A DNA stretch of 64,000 bases from Jacaranda mimosifolia (GCA_018894105.1 CM032128.1:19139001-19203000); one strand, 5' to 3'. Positions 1 to 11,714 are shown, numbered from the stretch's first letter. The notes: generated from the letters alone by a model not told the origin. Numbers and translations are program-made.

Positions 1-564
1 ATTATTCGATGTATATTATTTAAATATGAAGTATATATAATTTTTTTTTATCTAGATAAATTGAGAGAGATACAATTAAAATAATAGTGAAATAAAAATT
101 CAATATCAAAGATAAATTTTTATATGAACATACAACAATATTTGAAAATCTATATTATTATAAAAAGAAAGGCTATTTTGTGTTTAAAGTGGAAGTTATT
201 TGTGATTTTTTACATAATTTACCGTTCAATTATTCCAGCAATTAAAATGAGTAATGTAGTTTGAAGGATAAAATGGAGAATTTAGTATAAAAAGGTGGTT
301 TGGATATCAAATTTACTAATATTTCAAATTTCTCCTTTAAGATACCCTTTAGAAGTGATGGTTCAATAAGGTCACAATTATACTTTTCACAAGATCCACA
401 AACCCACAAATTTGTATTGTCAAAATTCCATCTTCCATTATTTTTTTTATCTTATCAAAACATCTAATACAATTTTAACATAACTCATAATTTAAATCAT
501 TCCATGTATTAATTTTAAATGATTCAACTAGTTGTTTTATGCATGCAAAAATTGCATGCAACAA
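1..564. other. AT-rich flank without a gene
   Basis: This stretch is strongly AT-rich and no reading frame resembles a known protein. It holds one copy of a diverged direct repeat (186-270). A perfect 9-bp dyad, TGCATGCAA / TTGCATGCA, lies at 540-548 and 552-560 with a 3-base loop; it contains the CATGCA (RY) core that plant B3-domain factors bind, but no gene nearby gives that a meaning. Confidence 0.5.
186..270 (+). repeat. Diverged direct repeat, copy 1
   Basis: By eye this segment matches 1264-1349 over about 85 bases. Shared blocks include TTTACATAATTT, CAATTATT / TAATTATTTC, AATGTAGTT and GGATA in the same order. Identity looks like roughly three quarters. The two copies lie about 1.08 kb apart in the same orientation. 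They could be remains of an older element's ends or a local duplication. Confidence 0.5.
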
Positions 565-700
565 CTACGGGTGTTAAAAAAAAACCGATTGAACTGACTG
601 AAAATCAAAAAAATAGAAAATACCAAACCGAACCGAATCAAAATCGAAATCGAACCAAAATTTCAGAAAAATTCAGTTTTTGGTTCGGTTTGGTTTGTTC
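565..700. repeat. CCGAAC-rich fold-back segment, hAT-end-like
   Basis: The segment starts CTACGGGTGTTAAAAAAAAACC and continues with repeated AACCGAA-type words. Its right part carries the complement: AACCAAACCGAA-like sequence near 622-638 faces TTCGGTTTGGTT near 683-694, so it can fold back. Plant hAT elements and derived MITEs often have ends of the form GGGTGTT followed by CCGAAC words. It could be the left subterminal region of the hAT copy at 3153-5327 or an independent MITE remnant. No matching right end was found. Confidence 0.35.
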
Positions 701-1629
701 CCAGTTTAATTGAATTCAAGTGCTAGTGGTTTTGTTAAATTTTATTTTTTTTATTAAATGTTTTAGGTTTAAGATAAATAAATATAATTTTTCAAATGTA
801 GTTTTAAGTTTTTGGGATAAATAAAAGGATAAATTTTTAATAAGGTGAAATAATTGAGGAAAAAAGAAGTAAAAATTAGAGAAGAGAAAATAAAACTTCA
901 TTAGCTCATTGTCATTGTTTTCTAAAATAAAATTGATTTTATCATTTTATACAAAATATATCAAAATAGTTGTTAAAAGTCCTACTCCTACATTTTATAA
1001 AAAGCATAGATACTAATAAATGATATATAAAAAATAAATAATTATGATACAATGACTCAATGAGAAAAAAATTATTAGTTTTTCTAAACTCAAACTGTAT
1101 AGGTATATAATTATATAGGGTGCATTAACGAGTAAATCAATAAAATAGAAATTTCAATTTAAATTGCAAACCAACTAATCGTTGCCCGGGGGGTTGGTTG
1201 AATCATATATTCTCATTGCTGATCCTGTGGCAATCGCAGTGCCGAGTAGTACATTGCATCTCTAAAATGAAAGTTGTTTTTGTTCTTTTACATAATTTGT
1301 CCTTCTAATTATTTCAATAACAAAAAATGACAATGTAGTTCAAAGGATATATATACTATATAGTATAGATATAACATTGAGCAATTTATATTACTTTTCA
1401 ATATTTTTCCTTCACAAAATTATACTAATCACTATTTTTAAAAATAAATAATTAGTGCCATTAATAAACTATGAAATTCTAGTTAATATTTTTTTAATTT
1501 ATAGATAAATTGTGTTTATATTTTTAATTTATATATATATATATTCTAATTTCTAATTACATCAATATTTTGTAAATTCTAATTATATACATAACTGTAT
1601 AATAGAATTTTAAAATATAATTTTAAATT
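701..1629. other. AT-rich intergenic sequence
   Basis: No gene is supported. Apart from the repeat copy at 1264-1349 this is low-complexity AT-rich sequence with short poly-A/poly-T runs. Reading frames here encode only Phe/Lys/Ile/Asn-rich peptides, as expected of AT-rich non-coding DNA. Confidence 0.5.
1264..1349 (+). repeat. Diverged direct repeat, copy 2
   Basis: Partner of 186-270 in the same orientation, with the same ordered blocks (GAAAGTTG, TTTTACATAATTTG, AATGTAGTTCAAAGGATA). The sequence just before it (1186-1262) is less AT-rich than its surroundings and contains a C/G homopolymer run at about 1187-1194. Confidence 0.5.
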
Positions 1630-2065
1630 TCAAATTGCCTCCAAACCCACGACAAAACTACAACCCTACAAGAGTCCCTCCCAAATTCCCAATCCTAAAT
1701 TCCTAATTCCTAATTCCTAATTCTTCTTAAATCTCTAATTCCAAATTCCCAAGACCCATTTGACCAATTCCAATTTTCCGCTTCTCCCTGCTTCCGACTG
1801 CCTCTCAACTTTACAAGCCCCACCAAGCCCCACCACACCGCTGACCACACAATTGCCCGTCACGCCACCGGCCCACTGCCCGCACTCGGCACCACCACGG
1901 CTGCTGGTTGCACCCTCGCACTCGCACAGATCCGGCACACGTCCTTATTGCACGGTCAAGTCACGTACACAGCCGCACCGGCACGGCCCTCAATCCTCAC
2001 ACACACCCAACAACCTTGACTCATTTGATAAATATTTTATCCTCTATCCTTTAATAAATTGTTGA
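1630..2065 (+). promoter_or_regulatory. GC-rich CT-biased island, candidate 5' exon of the hAT gene
   Basis: Base composition changes sharply here. The island opens with CT-rich sequence and short iterations of CCTAATT at about 1693-1724, and is rich in CCACC/CGCAC words to about 2000. One strand reads as a Pro/Ser/Thr-rich frame (1760-2065) and the other as a Gly-rich frame; neither resembles a protein family. BED-type hAT genes in plants often have a non-coding first exon separated by an intron from the transposase exon, and an acceptor-like TTGTTCTACAG ends at 3127. Reading this as promoter plus 5' exon is inference. Confidence 0.3.
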
Positions 2066-3152
2066 ATAAGTCCACTCCCTAAAGTGGGTCGAATGATAGT
2101 AGTGAAGCAGGAGAGCTGATGTTTGGAGTGAGACTGACGAGAATGAATTGAAATAGTTGTGAAGAGCTGAAGATTTCATCCATACAATATTAACTTGTGT
2201 GTGAGTGCGCCCACCACATTTTGTCTTCCTTTTTAGTGGAGTATATGATCATTATTTTAAGTTCAAAGAAATGGATATCAACTCGCCTACTTGCTGTTAG
2301 ATTCTTTTCTGTTAAACAGGGAGAACAATGCAATACAAATTTTACTAGTAAGAACTTTAGAAAAAATTGACAAAGTCTCTGACTTAGTTTCAACCAAATG
2401 TTAATTTGGTTCACTCAAAACCTACTTTAGATGAGAAAATACAGTTAACTAACTAACTTTTGGCTACTTGATCCAAATATATACTTAGTGAAATTAGTTT
2501 CAATATTGGTCGAAAACTACTGCTTTTGTTGTTTGGTAACTATTTGCACTCCTTTATCAGATTATTTGATTCAAATTTGCAAAAGAGAAGAAGGGCATTT
2601 CACCACAGAAGTCACAGGCATGCACCATTGCTTTTCCTTTCTCTATTGGATCTATAAAATATCAAAAGAGACGTTTTGAGTTGAGAAACATCTCATCAAG
2701 AGTGTGCTGCTGCAATGTCATTACCTTGTTGTGCCTACTTGCTGTGCTATTGTATTTAAGGGAATAATTGCATGATATTGTGAGATAAGGTAAACGTATC
2801 CACAAATCAATAGTTTTGATGTCTCAACACAAAGTGGTTTTGAAACTGATTAAAAATACATCAACTCTTGAGATTAACTGAAAATGGAACCATTTATGAA
2901 AATAATAATAACTGAAAATGGAACCACAAATCAATAGTTAATATTAATATTAACTGAAAATGGAACCATTTATGCCAAAATTCTGTTAACTTTCGATCTT
3001 ATTGTTCTTTTCATATTAAAGTTTGATTGTTCTTAAATGAGAATTCTTGATTTATTTCTCGTACCATATCCTATACTTTAGTTTATTTGATTTATTAATT
3101 CAAATGTTGATTCTTTTTGTTCTACAGACTACATTACTATAGCACCGTTATT
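2066..3152 (+). other. Candidate intron / upstream region of the hAT gene
   Basis: No gene is supported here. The sequence is AT-rich and ends with a pyrimidine-rich tract and acceptor-like TTGTTCTACAG (AG at 3126-3127), 25 bases before the first ATG of the transposase reading frame. A short repeat lies at 2875-2974. Confidence 0.3.
2875..2974 (+). repeat. Short local repeat AACTGAAAATGGAACCA
   Basis: The word AACTGAAAATGGAACCA occurs three times, near 2877, 2909 and 2952. The outer two copies continue with TTTATG. The middle copy continues with CAAATCAATAGTT, which also occurs at about 2801-2814. This looks like slippage or local template switching in non-coding DNA. Confidence 0.6.
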
Positions 3153-5327
3153 ATGGACACCATTCTAGAAAATGAGGAGATGGAGTTTGTCAACAAGGAG
3201 CAACATGAGAATAGTGGAAGGAAGTGATTCATCTAGGGTTGGAGATGACAAACCTCCTGCTAATTCTCAAAAAAAGAAAAAGAGAAAGAATACAATGGAG
3301 GAGCCCTCTGAAGATTCAAAAAAAAGCTCTGAGGTATGAAAACATTTTACCATAATTTTTTATAAGAATAGTAAAAGGAGGGGTAAATGCAAGTATTGTG
3401 GGAAAGATTTTGTTGTTGATCTTGTGATAAATGGCACTTATGGATTGAAAAACCATTTAAAAATTTGCAAGAAAAATCCCAAAAAATAGAGTGATAACTA
3501 CACCATCAATAGTTTCACTCAGAGTGTGGATTTGAGAAATATGTCATCTCACACCAGTGCCCCTAGTAAATTTGACCAAGAAACAACTAAGGAGGCTCTT
3601 GCTAAAATGATCATTACAGATGAATTGCCTTTTAGGTTTGTCGAGGGTGAAGGCTTTAGACAGTATGTTTATGTTTCATGTCCCCAATTTGTTGTGCCAT
3701 CTAGAATTACAGTTGTTAGAGATTGCTTGAAGTTGTATTTTAATGAGAAAAATGATATAAAGGAGTACTTCCAAAAATATGGAACAAGGGTATCTCTCAC
3801 AACAGATACGTGGACTTCTAATAAAAAAATCAATTATATGTGCTTGACTGCTCACTTCATTGATGAAAGTTGGAAGTTGTATAAGTTGATTTTGAATTTT
3901 GTTCCGTGCTTTAGCCATAAAGGGGAAGGTATTGGCCTTTTGATTGAAAAATGCTTGCTTAAATGAGGAATTGACAGTGTATTTTTACCTTTACTATTGA
4001 TAATGCTTCTTCCAATGATACTGTAGTATCATACTTGAGAAAAAGATTTTTAGCTTGGAAGAAGTCAATTTGTGATGGTAAATATTTGCATATGAGGTGC
4101 ATTGCTCATATTATTAATCTTGTTGTGAAAGATGGACTGACGAGTGTTGGTGTGTCACTTGAGCGTGTTCGCACCGTGATGAGGTATTTGAGACAATCAC
4201 CGGCTAGGTGGAAAAAATTCAAAGATTATGTTGTTGAGGACAAAGTAGGAAGTAAGAAATTGTTGAGTATTGATTATCCAACCAGATGGAATTCTTCTTA
4301 CTTTATGCTTAAGACTGCTTTGCTTTTTCAGGGTGTTTTTGATAGGTATGAGATATGTGAAAAAGAATTTCGTGATGACTTTGGTCATCAAGGACCTTAT
4401 GGTAAGGTAGGGCTTCCCACAAATGATGATTGGTATATGATTGATAGATTGGTGAAAGTGTTGAAACACTTTTATGAAATGACTATAAGAATTTCTAGCT
4501 CAAAGTTTGTGACTTTTAATGTATTTATGGATGAGATTAGTGATATTGATGTTTTGATAAAACAGTGGGAGGCAGGTGATGATTATGAATTGTTAGAAGT
4601 AGCAAAAAAAAAAATGAAAGTAAAATTTGATAAGTATTAGGGAGATCATATTAAAATGAACATCATGTTGTTTGTGGCTGTGGCTCTTGATCTTCGGCAT
4701 AAGTTGAAATACGTTTTCTTTACTCTTACTCATATGTATGAGGGTCAATTGGAAAAGGACATGTGTGATCAGGCTAGCAATGCTCTTCAAGATATTTTTG
4801 AAGAGTATAAAAGAATATATGCTACTTCCCGAACATCTTTAGAAACAAGGTCACAGTCTCCCCAAAATAGTTAGTGGTCCATTTGATTCCAGTGTTGATA
4901 GCAACAAGGGGATGGATGGTAAGGGATTTTAGATTGGTGGAGTACTATAAATTATGTATAGATAAGGAGGGAGATTCAGAAAATCAATCAGAGCTTGATA
5001 CATATTTGAGTGCGAAAAAAGAGAAAGATGTGCCTGACTTTGATGTTCTTGGATGTAGGAAGATGAATGCCCACTGATTTCCCATCTTAGCCAGGTTAGC
5101 TCGTGATTTGTTTGCTATGTCTGTTACTACTACTACTTTTGAATCTACATTTAGTAGGGTGATTGATGACTTTATAGCGTCTTTAACTCTAAGAATGACT
5201 CAAGCCCTCATTTGTATTGAAGATTGGATTCGCAAGACCTTCAAAGCCACATGTTGAGGAAGATTATGCTCAAATTGAAAGACTTGAAGAGGAATTCATT
5301 AAATTCATATATTATGTTTCTATTTAA
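3153..5327 (+). pseudogene. Degenerate hAT transposase (BED finger, sleeper-like)
   Basis: This is the remnant of a hAT-superfamily transposase, which cuts and pastes DNA in the nucleus. In order: a basic Lys-rich N-terminal stretch (about 3260-3320); a BED zinc finger at about 3331-3486 (CKYC, then HLKIC); a middle region with TTDTWTS (about 3800-3825); AHIINLVVKDGL (about 4105-4140); the plant DUF4413-like segment near 4500-4580; a KYWGD site (4632-4646) with Trp now a stop; and a C-terminal hAT dimerisation domain (about 5000-5240: SELDTYL, FPILARLARDLFA, ESTFSR, LTLRMTQALICIEDW). It is broken by stops at 3337, 3487, 3964, 4638 and 5076, a frameshift near 3980, and more shifts near 4870-5000 and 5245. 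At least four stops fit TGG or CGA turned into TAG/TGA. The last frame ends at 5327. It is non-functional; no terminal repeats were found. Confidence 0.85.
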
Positions 5328-6136
5328 TTATTATTTTTATGATTGTTAATATATCCATGTTTTTTGTACTTACGAGTTTTTATGTTTTTGATTGTTTAAT
5401 TTATATTTCTAGATGTGGTTTCAAGTATTGGTGCAGATTCTGTGGTAATCGGTTCATGATGGATGGACATCATTAGGTACATTAGTCACTTATTTATTAT
5501 TATAAATTATTTCTCTAGTTTTTTTTTATATAATAAGATTTTTTATAATGTTATTTCTTATATTGTTATGTTCTTTTTATAGGAATTAGGAATGAAGGAC
5601 GAGGGTGGATCCGGTGGAATTTCAAGCTTGAAGCCCTTAAACTTTCAACTTTTCAAGCAAATCATTTATATAGAATTGAATATAATTTAAAGTTTGAACA
5701 ATTTACTATTTCAAACTTGGATCATTTTTTGTGGAGTGAATTGTGATCATTTATCATTGTGATATAATTTTAGCATTTGCCTATTTGAAATTTGGCCCTT
5801 AATTGTCTTGAGGTACCTACCTGGGAAGTTCATTTGAAGTAGAAGTCTTTAAGGAAACATTGATCGATGCTATTTTATCTGAGACTGCAGCATTATTAAG
5901 AAAAATTAATGTAGAATGGAAACAAGACATGATTGGCAAATGAATTTGATTGCAAGAACGGATGGAGATGTGGGGTTGAGCATGATATATCAAAGAAACA
6001 TACCATCTACCTTAACCTTGACTTTTGTTTATTGTTAAGTTTGGTTTAGTGGTATAATACTTCAAATATTAAAATAGTTTTTTCAAAGGATGTGATAATA
6101 ACAGAGCAACAGCTACCGGAAAAGTTATATAAATAA
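5328..6136 (+). other. AT-rich 3' flank of the hAT gene
   Basis: No coding potential is seen. A possible 3'-UTR intron runs from GT at 5477 to AG at 5582 (TTAG|GTAC ... TTTTATAG|GAATTAGG), as sometimes found in plant hAT genes; this is inference. The copia-related sequence begins abruptly near 6137. Confidence 0.35.
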
Positions 6137-6212
6137 ACAAACAAAAAGTAAGCAACTTTTGCTAACTGCATCTCATGCAACTCTTGATATATTTTGCCTT
6201 ACTTTTCATATA

Positions 6213-6413
6213 GATCCGCGTGACCGGATGACCTCTACATTACTAGGTGTTAAGTCGGACCTACCAATCAAACTTTGATCCGAGACAGCTCCACGATATC
6301 CCCCGTGATCGAGTGTATAATGCATGGGAAGCCTCAAATCAAAGTGCATCATATATGCTAAGTATATGATCATAGCTTTTCATCTAAGTGTGACCCCCGT
6401 GATCGAGTGTATG
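6213..6413 (-). promoter_or_regulatory. Iterated leader motif, copy 1 (three sites)
   Basis: Three sites are seen at 6213-6233, 6298-6318 and 6391-6413. On the element's sense strand the last two read CACTCGATCACGGGGG and the first reads CATCCGGTCACGCGG. The same positions in other copies carry a different core (see copies A, C, D and F). Function unknown. Confidence 0.6.
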
Positions 6414-6719
6414 TCACACAAAGATGGTAGCATTGTCATGTCATATACTATTAGTAGAAGGCATGGATTAATTAAAACTCCTTTTAATTTGTATCCATTT
6501 TGACTTAATATTTTGAGGGCACTTAGACATTGTAAATGAAGGGTTTTTCTTGCTTGCTAAGATCTCACCAATTTTTTCTTCTTATTTCGGTTTTCTATAT
6601 CCTAATTCATGCTTCTATATCCTAATTCATGCATCACATATATCAATAGGATATGAAAAACATAAATAAGTAAATGCGCCTACCATGCTCCTAGGGCGGG
6701 ATGACCATGAGTCCTAATC

Positions 6720-6753
6720 AAGTAGTGCACTTAGAGCCATAGGTGCACTACTT
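6720..6753 (-). ncRNA. Leader hairpin with GTGCAC core, copy 1
   Basis: Perfect 11-bp arms, AAGTAGTGCAC (6720-6730) and GTGCACTACTT (6743-6753), flank a 12-base loop. The A-T pair in AGTA/TACT replaces the G-C pair found in copies A and D, which is a compensated change. It lies in the transcribed leader, so it is a structure of the retrotransposon RNA, not a stand-alone gene. Confidence 0.65.
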
Positions 6754-7904
6754 AGTTGGCTTTAAGTGCATTGATTAAATCTAGCTGTTACATAAATGTA
6801 TCCCCATACATTCATAGGTCTTCATGTCTTCAATGCTCTTCTTTGTTCCTTGTAATATTTACATCAGAAAGAAATCCTCACTCCTAATAATTTTAGTCTC
6901 ATAGCATTTACAAGATAGAAATTAAGAGGCATGCAAGCCCCAATTTAATGCAACCTTTTTCAACAACTTGCAACAAATAAAATCAATATTAAAGGCTCAT
7001 GATCATCCCCATTCATTCGTCATCAATTCAACAATTAAATGAATAATAAATAAATCAAAAATTGACATTCAATTCCAACAATTAAATATTTATCTCATAA
7101 GCAATTAATTGGTCAAGCAAAAACAAGCATAACATTTATGCATCTTATTTTTGCAACAATTGGAGATCAACTTTAACAAGATTTTAAAAGCAATAAAAAA
7201 TATCAAACATAATTTTGAGAACTTGCACAACATTTGTGCATCTATATAGTATGGTTTAGGTCATTTTGGTCACTTAAGGAACACAAAAAATAGCTCAAAA
7301 CTCATCCAAAATCCAACATGGTGCGGTTACCCCAGCTAGCCGGCTAGCCATGCGGCTAGCAGCACCTAGTCGGGATGCTAGCAGCACCCTTGTTTTGGGG
7401 TTTGGACTGAGTCAAGCCAATTTTGGCTTAAGTTTTGTGCACCAAAAATTTTAGGACACTTCCTAAACATTAGATCACACATTATAGACAAAATTTTAGA
7501 TTTAAAACACCTTTTAAGCATGGAATTTCAAGTACTCAAACATGTTTCAAAAATCAAGTTTAATTGAGAATTAACATTCTCTTCAAATCTCCAATAAACT
7601 CCAATTAAATTGGATCTGAAAATGACCAAAACACTTTAAGGCCAAATTTAACATGCTACATCAACGTATAACATCATCCAATGCTAAATCAAAATTTAAC
7701 ATTAGCTAAACATGAATCAAAATACACAAACATATGAATTAACATTTAAAACACATATTAGCATAATTTCAATTTATTAACAAAGGAGCCACAAGCATCA
7801 TCATCCAAACACTCCAATCCATAAATGGGATCAAGTATTTAGAGATCTAGATCAATTTATCACATGAATCAATCAAACAAAATCCAAATTAAAGCATGAA
7901 TTTA

Positions 7905-7917
7905 GGTTCTGATACCA
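7905..7917 (-). promoter_or_regulatory. Primer binding site (tRNA-iMet), copy 1
   Basis: The reverse complement reads TGGTATCAGAACC, close to the TGGTATCAGAGC word that pairs with the 3' end of plant initiator tRNA-Met. It lies 2 bases from the LTR end, as usual for copia elements. Confidence 0.85.
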
Positions 7918-7919
7918 CT

Positions 7920-10130
7920 TCAAATATGGTGTAAGCCAAGGATTCAATTAAAAACAATTAAAAACTGAAATCAAACTTGATCTACACACACCTCCACAAG
8001 GATCAAATTCATGCTATTAACATGGATTAAGGTCAGAATATTACCTCAAATTCCAACCGAAATGATGAAGACTTGCTTGAACTCTTCAACGCAGTCTTCT
8101 CCTGGTGCAACAGAGTGTAAGCAATGTTTGCCCAATCAAATCACCTCGGAATTGAGTGAAATCTAGACCAACAGATCACCAACAACTTGATGATTCTCTA
8201 GTAAAAATTTAAGCTCAATACAGTTTCGGCAAGACCTCCAATGGATGCTCCAAAGTTACTGCCCAAATAGAGGATCTCCAAAAGCTTAGCAATCTAAGTG
8301 TATTGCTTCTAATGTTAAGATCCACACACCAATGGACAATCCAATATGTCCTAGATTAGCTAGAAAATCAAACCAGAATTGAGGATGATGAAGGCCAAAA
8401 TTTAGAGAGAGAAGAGGTGAAGAAAATGTGAAGCCTCAACACATGAGAGAATCACACAAATTTGGAGGGATTCTAACAATTAGATGCAAAATGCTTTCAT
8501 TCACATCATCTTGGCTGCCCCTCACTATATCTATATATAGATGGAGAGAAGGTGTGATGCTTAGGTGGCATCACACTTCCCATGAAGGGGGCGCCACTTG
8601 CTTGCCAACTTGCAAGCAAGTTGCATGTGCATTTAATGTACATTTGAATTTCATTTGGGATCTTCATTTCATCTCATGAAATGTCATCCAAATAAATATT
8701 AATGCCACACCAAATGAACTATTCATTTGAATTTTTCCTCCAAAATTAATTCTTCACTTTAATTTAATTAAACTTTGACTTACTTTTTAAGTCAACTAAC
8801 TTAACTCTTTAAGCTAGTGATTGTTAACTTAACTCTTTAAGTTAACTTGACCAATTGATAGTCATGTGGCACCAATCAAATTAACCTTCAATTTAATTGG
8901 TCTAATTTAACTCCTTAAATTATTTAGATCAATTTAGCAATTAAATTGATCAAGCTGAAATGACTAAAAATCGAATCAACTGATTCCCTCTCAATTTCAA
9001 TCAAGGTGGAATATTTCTAACACTTCAAAATTCCCTTCATCAAGTAGGATTTCCAACTGGCTTTTTTGTATGTGACCCATTGGGTTCTATCGTTCATTGA
9101 ACATGAGCTTACAACTCCTAGGACTATAGAATATCAAATATTCACATTTAATTTAAACTCCTTTAAACTAATCGACTCAATTCAATTAATCTCCATTAAT
9201 TGGAGTACCCGATCTCCGTGGTCAATGTCCAACCTCAAGCCCATGGAGCCTAACAACTGGCCAAATGAATGCTTTTGGTGAACCATTCTAGCTCTATGCT
9301 TACCTTGAAAATACGGTTCTTTTGTCTCCTATCTCCTAAAAGAGGCCTAGGCAAGATATTTGTTAGCTCCCTAATAGCCTTGATACTATGTTTCTATTCC
9401 CAATGTTCAATTTCAATTTGTGACCTCATCTTTGGAAAACTTTTTTTCCAAATTGGCACACTGTCTTGCGCAAGGACTTTTTGGAATCGATCATTATAGA
9501 ATATATAGGAGATGCGCTGCCTTTCACAATAATGAGGAGTCGGATCCCATCTTGGATCTCACAAAACTCTATGCCTAAGTAGCTCATACCCAACCTCAAC
9601 CCGAATGAACCATTTTGTGGCCAAGGTAGAGTCAAAGCATGAGGACCTAACCACAAGGTTCCCATGGATCCTTAGGTCACAGGACTAATTATATGCACTA
9701 GCGTATGCTGGAGAACTTGCCACTATGGTTATCTAGTGGATTCTCTGGGTGGGCCTTTAGTGAACTTATTCTCTAACAAGCACCCACTTATATGCACTTG
9801 TGTCTCACATGGGTTGCTTATGAAACGGAGCAATATCCAACCCTTGGATTTATGCATCATTAGTGCAAGTCTATCCAGATCTTATAAGCCCTGTCTCATA
9901 AGATCCTACAAGTATCACGACCTTATAATATTTGTTTCATGATCACCACCCAGTGCATGACCAAGTCCCGTAGTCATGTGTGACTAAGGGCTTCAACCAA
10001 ATCCCAGTGAAGTAATATAAGTATAAGATGAAGATGGCCATTTATAATGAATATCATTCAATCAAGATTGTATCACAAATGAAATAGTTTACATACCAAT
10101 TTAATTGGCTTGTGGGGCACTATTCCAACA
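7920..10130 (-). repeat. LTR of copy 1 (2,211 bp)
   Basis: The outer end reads TGTTGGAATAGTGC on the sense strand (at 10130) and the inner end reads CATATTTGA, slightly decayed from TTTCA. TATA-like CTATATATAG is at 8531-8540, with the dyad GTGTGATGC (8552-8560) / GCATCACAC (8568-8576) just upstream of it in sense orientation. The inverted-repeat array occupies about 8760-8951, including GTTAACTTAA/TTAAGTTAAC at 8823-8846 and GATCAATTTA/TAAATTGATC at 8927-8951. Confidence 0.85.
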
Positions 10131-10556
10131 TTATCATTATTATCTCTACCTACAATCTACTAAACCCAGGATAACCTTACTTTTCCGACCACCTATCCAA
10201 ATACAAACTCATTTTCACTAACTACCTTTTCAAATTTTGAGAATGATGAAAATAGAAAATAAGAACAAAAATAAAACTAAATGGGTCCTAAGATTTATCT
10301 TTGTAGCCTTTAGTTCAGCTTAGTCTTCACAACCCTAAGCTCGGCTTGGTCTTTACAACCCATCAACTCGGCTTAGTCTTTACAACTTATAAACTTGGCT
10401 TTGCCTTTATAGTTATCAGCTTAGCTTGGTCTTTACTCCAGCGGCTTATCTCTATTAGGCTTACTAGAGTTAATGGGCCATCTCAGGCCTATATTGGATT
10501 GCATACCTAGGCCAATGTCGTATGGGCTTCCAGCTCATAACATGGGCTAGTACCAT
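10131..10556. other. Spacer between copies 1 and A
   Basis: The sequence is not part of the copia family. It contains a degenerate minisatellite (10317-10436). No reading frame of note. Confidence 0.5.
10317..10436 (+). repeat. Minisatellite, about 27-bp unit
   Basis: About four and a half imperfect units of 26-28 bp occur, each containing (A/G)CT(C/T)GGCTT(A/G)GTCTTTACAAC. Unit starts are near 10338, 10366, 10392 and 10419. Confidence 0.7.
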
Positions 10557-11714
10557 TGTTGGAATAGTGCCCGGCAAGCCAATTAGATTGGCATTGTAAA
10601 AGCTATTTCCTTGTAAAATAATCTTGATTGAATGATATTCTTTATATGGCCACCTTCATCTTATGCTTTATATTACTTCACTTGCATTTGGATGAAGCCC
10701 TTAGATGACACATGACTTATGGGTCTTGGTTTGATGACGATGGAATAAGTCTCACACGGTCGTGATCTTATATCTTCCGAGTCATAGGATCTTAAGAGAC
10801 AGGGCATCTAAGATCTGGATAGACTTGCACTAATGATGCATAAATCCAAGAGTTGGATATTGCTCTATTCCATGAGCAACTATATGAGATATGGGTGCTT
10901 GTTAGAGAACAAGGCACTGAAGACCCTCCAGAGAATCTACTAGATAGCCGTAGTGGCAAGTCGGTAGTCGTTAATTCTCTCGCTTATGCTAGTGTATATT
11001 ATTAGTCCTCTGGCTTGAGGATCCATGGTAACCTTACATTCGGTCCTCATGCTTTGACTCTTCCTTGACCACTTAGCAGGTTTTTCGGGTTGAGGTTGGG
11101 TATGAGCTACTTGGCATGGAGATTTGTGAGATCAAGATGGAATCTGATGTGAAGGGCAAGTGCATCTCCTATGTATTCTATAATGATAAATTCCAAGAAA
11201 TCCTTGCGTAAGGTGGTGTGACAATTTGGAAAAGGAGTTTTCCAAAGGTGAGGTCACACAAAGGAATCGAATATTGAGAATAGAAATATAGTATCGAGGC
11301 TATTAGGGAGCCGACAAATATCTTGCCCTAGGCCTCTTTCGGGAGATAGGAGACGGAAGGACCGCATTTGCATGGTAGCTATGATGGTTCTCTAGAATAT
11401 TCATTTTGGCCAATTAGTTGGGCTCCATGGGCTTGAGGTTAGACATCGACCATGGAGATTGGGTACTCTTCAATTATTGAGATTAATTGAATTGAGTCGA
11501 TTAGTTTAAAAGGAGATTTAAACTAAAATGAATATAAGATATTCAAAAGTCACAAAGAGTCGTGAGCCCATGTCCAATGAATGGTAGAACCTATTGGGTC
11601 ATAGACAAAAGCCAAATAGCTTCCAAAATTGGTAGAGCAATTTTCTAAGTGTTAGAAAAATCACCCTTTGGTGACCGATTTTCAAGGTTCCAATCTAACT
11701 ATCAATTTTGGTTT

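Larger units (their letters stand above)
6137..10130 (-). mobile_element. Copia copy 1, truncated (5' LTR plus leader)
   Basis: This minus-strand copy keeps its 5' LTR (7920-10130), the primer site and about 1.8 kb of untranslated leader. It stops before gag, where it meets unrelated AT-rich DNA near 6137. The leader aligns with those of copies A, B, C, D and F. No gene product is encoded: the frames inside it are not shared between copies. The base following the LTR at 10131 starts TTATC; the partner target-site copy is lost with the missing 3' half. Confidence 0.8.

Noticed and set aside
1735..2065. Pro-rich (+) and Gly-rich (-) frames in the GC-rich island
   Set aside because: Composition alone explains both frames; no domain, and no start context linking them to the transposase.
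6720..6753. Reading the repeated GTGCAC dyads as a CRISPR-like array or restriction hotspot
   Set aside because: There is one dyad per retrotransposon leader, not a spaced array; position and covariation fit an RNA hairpin.
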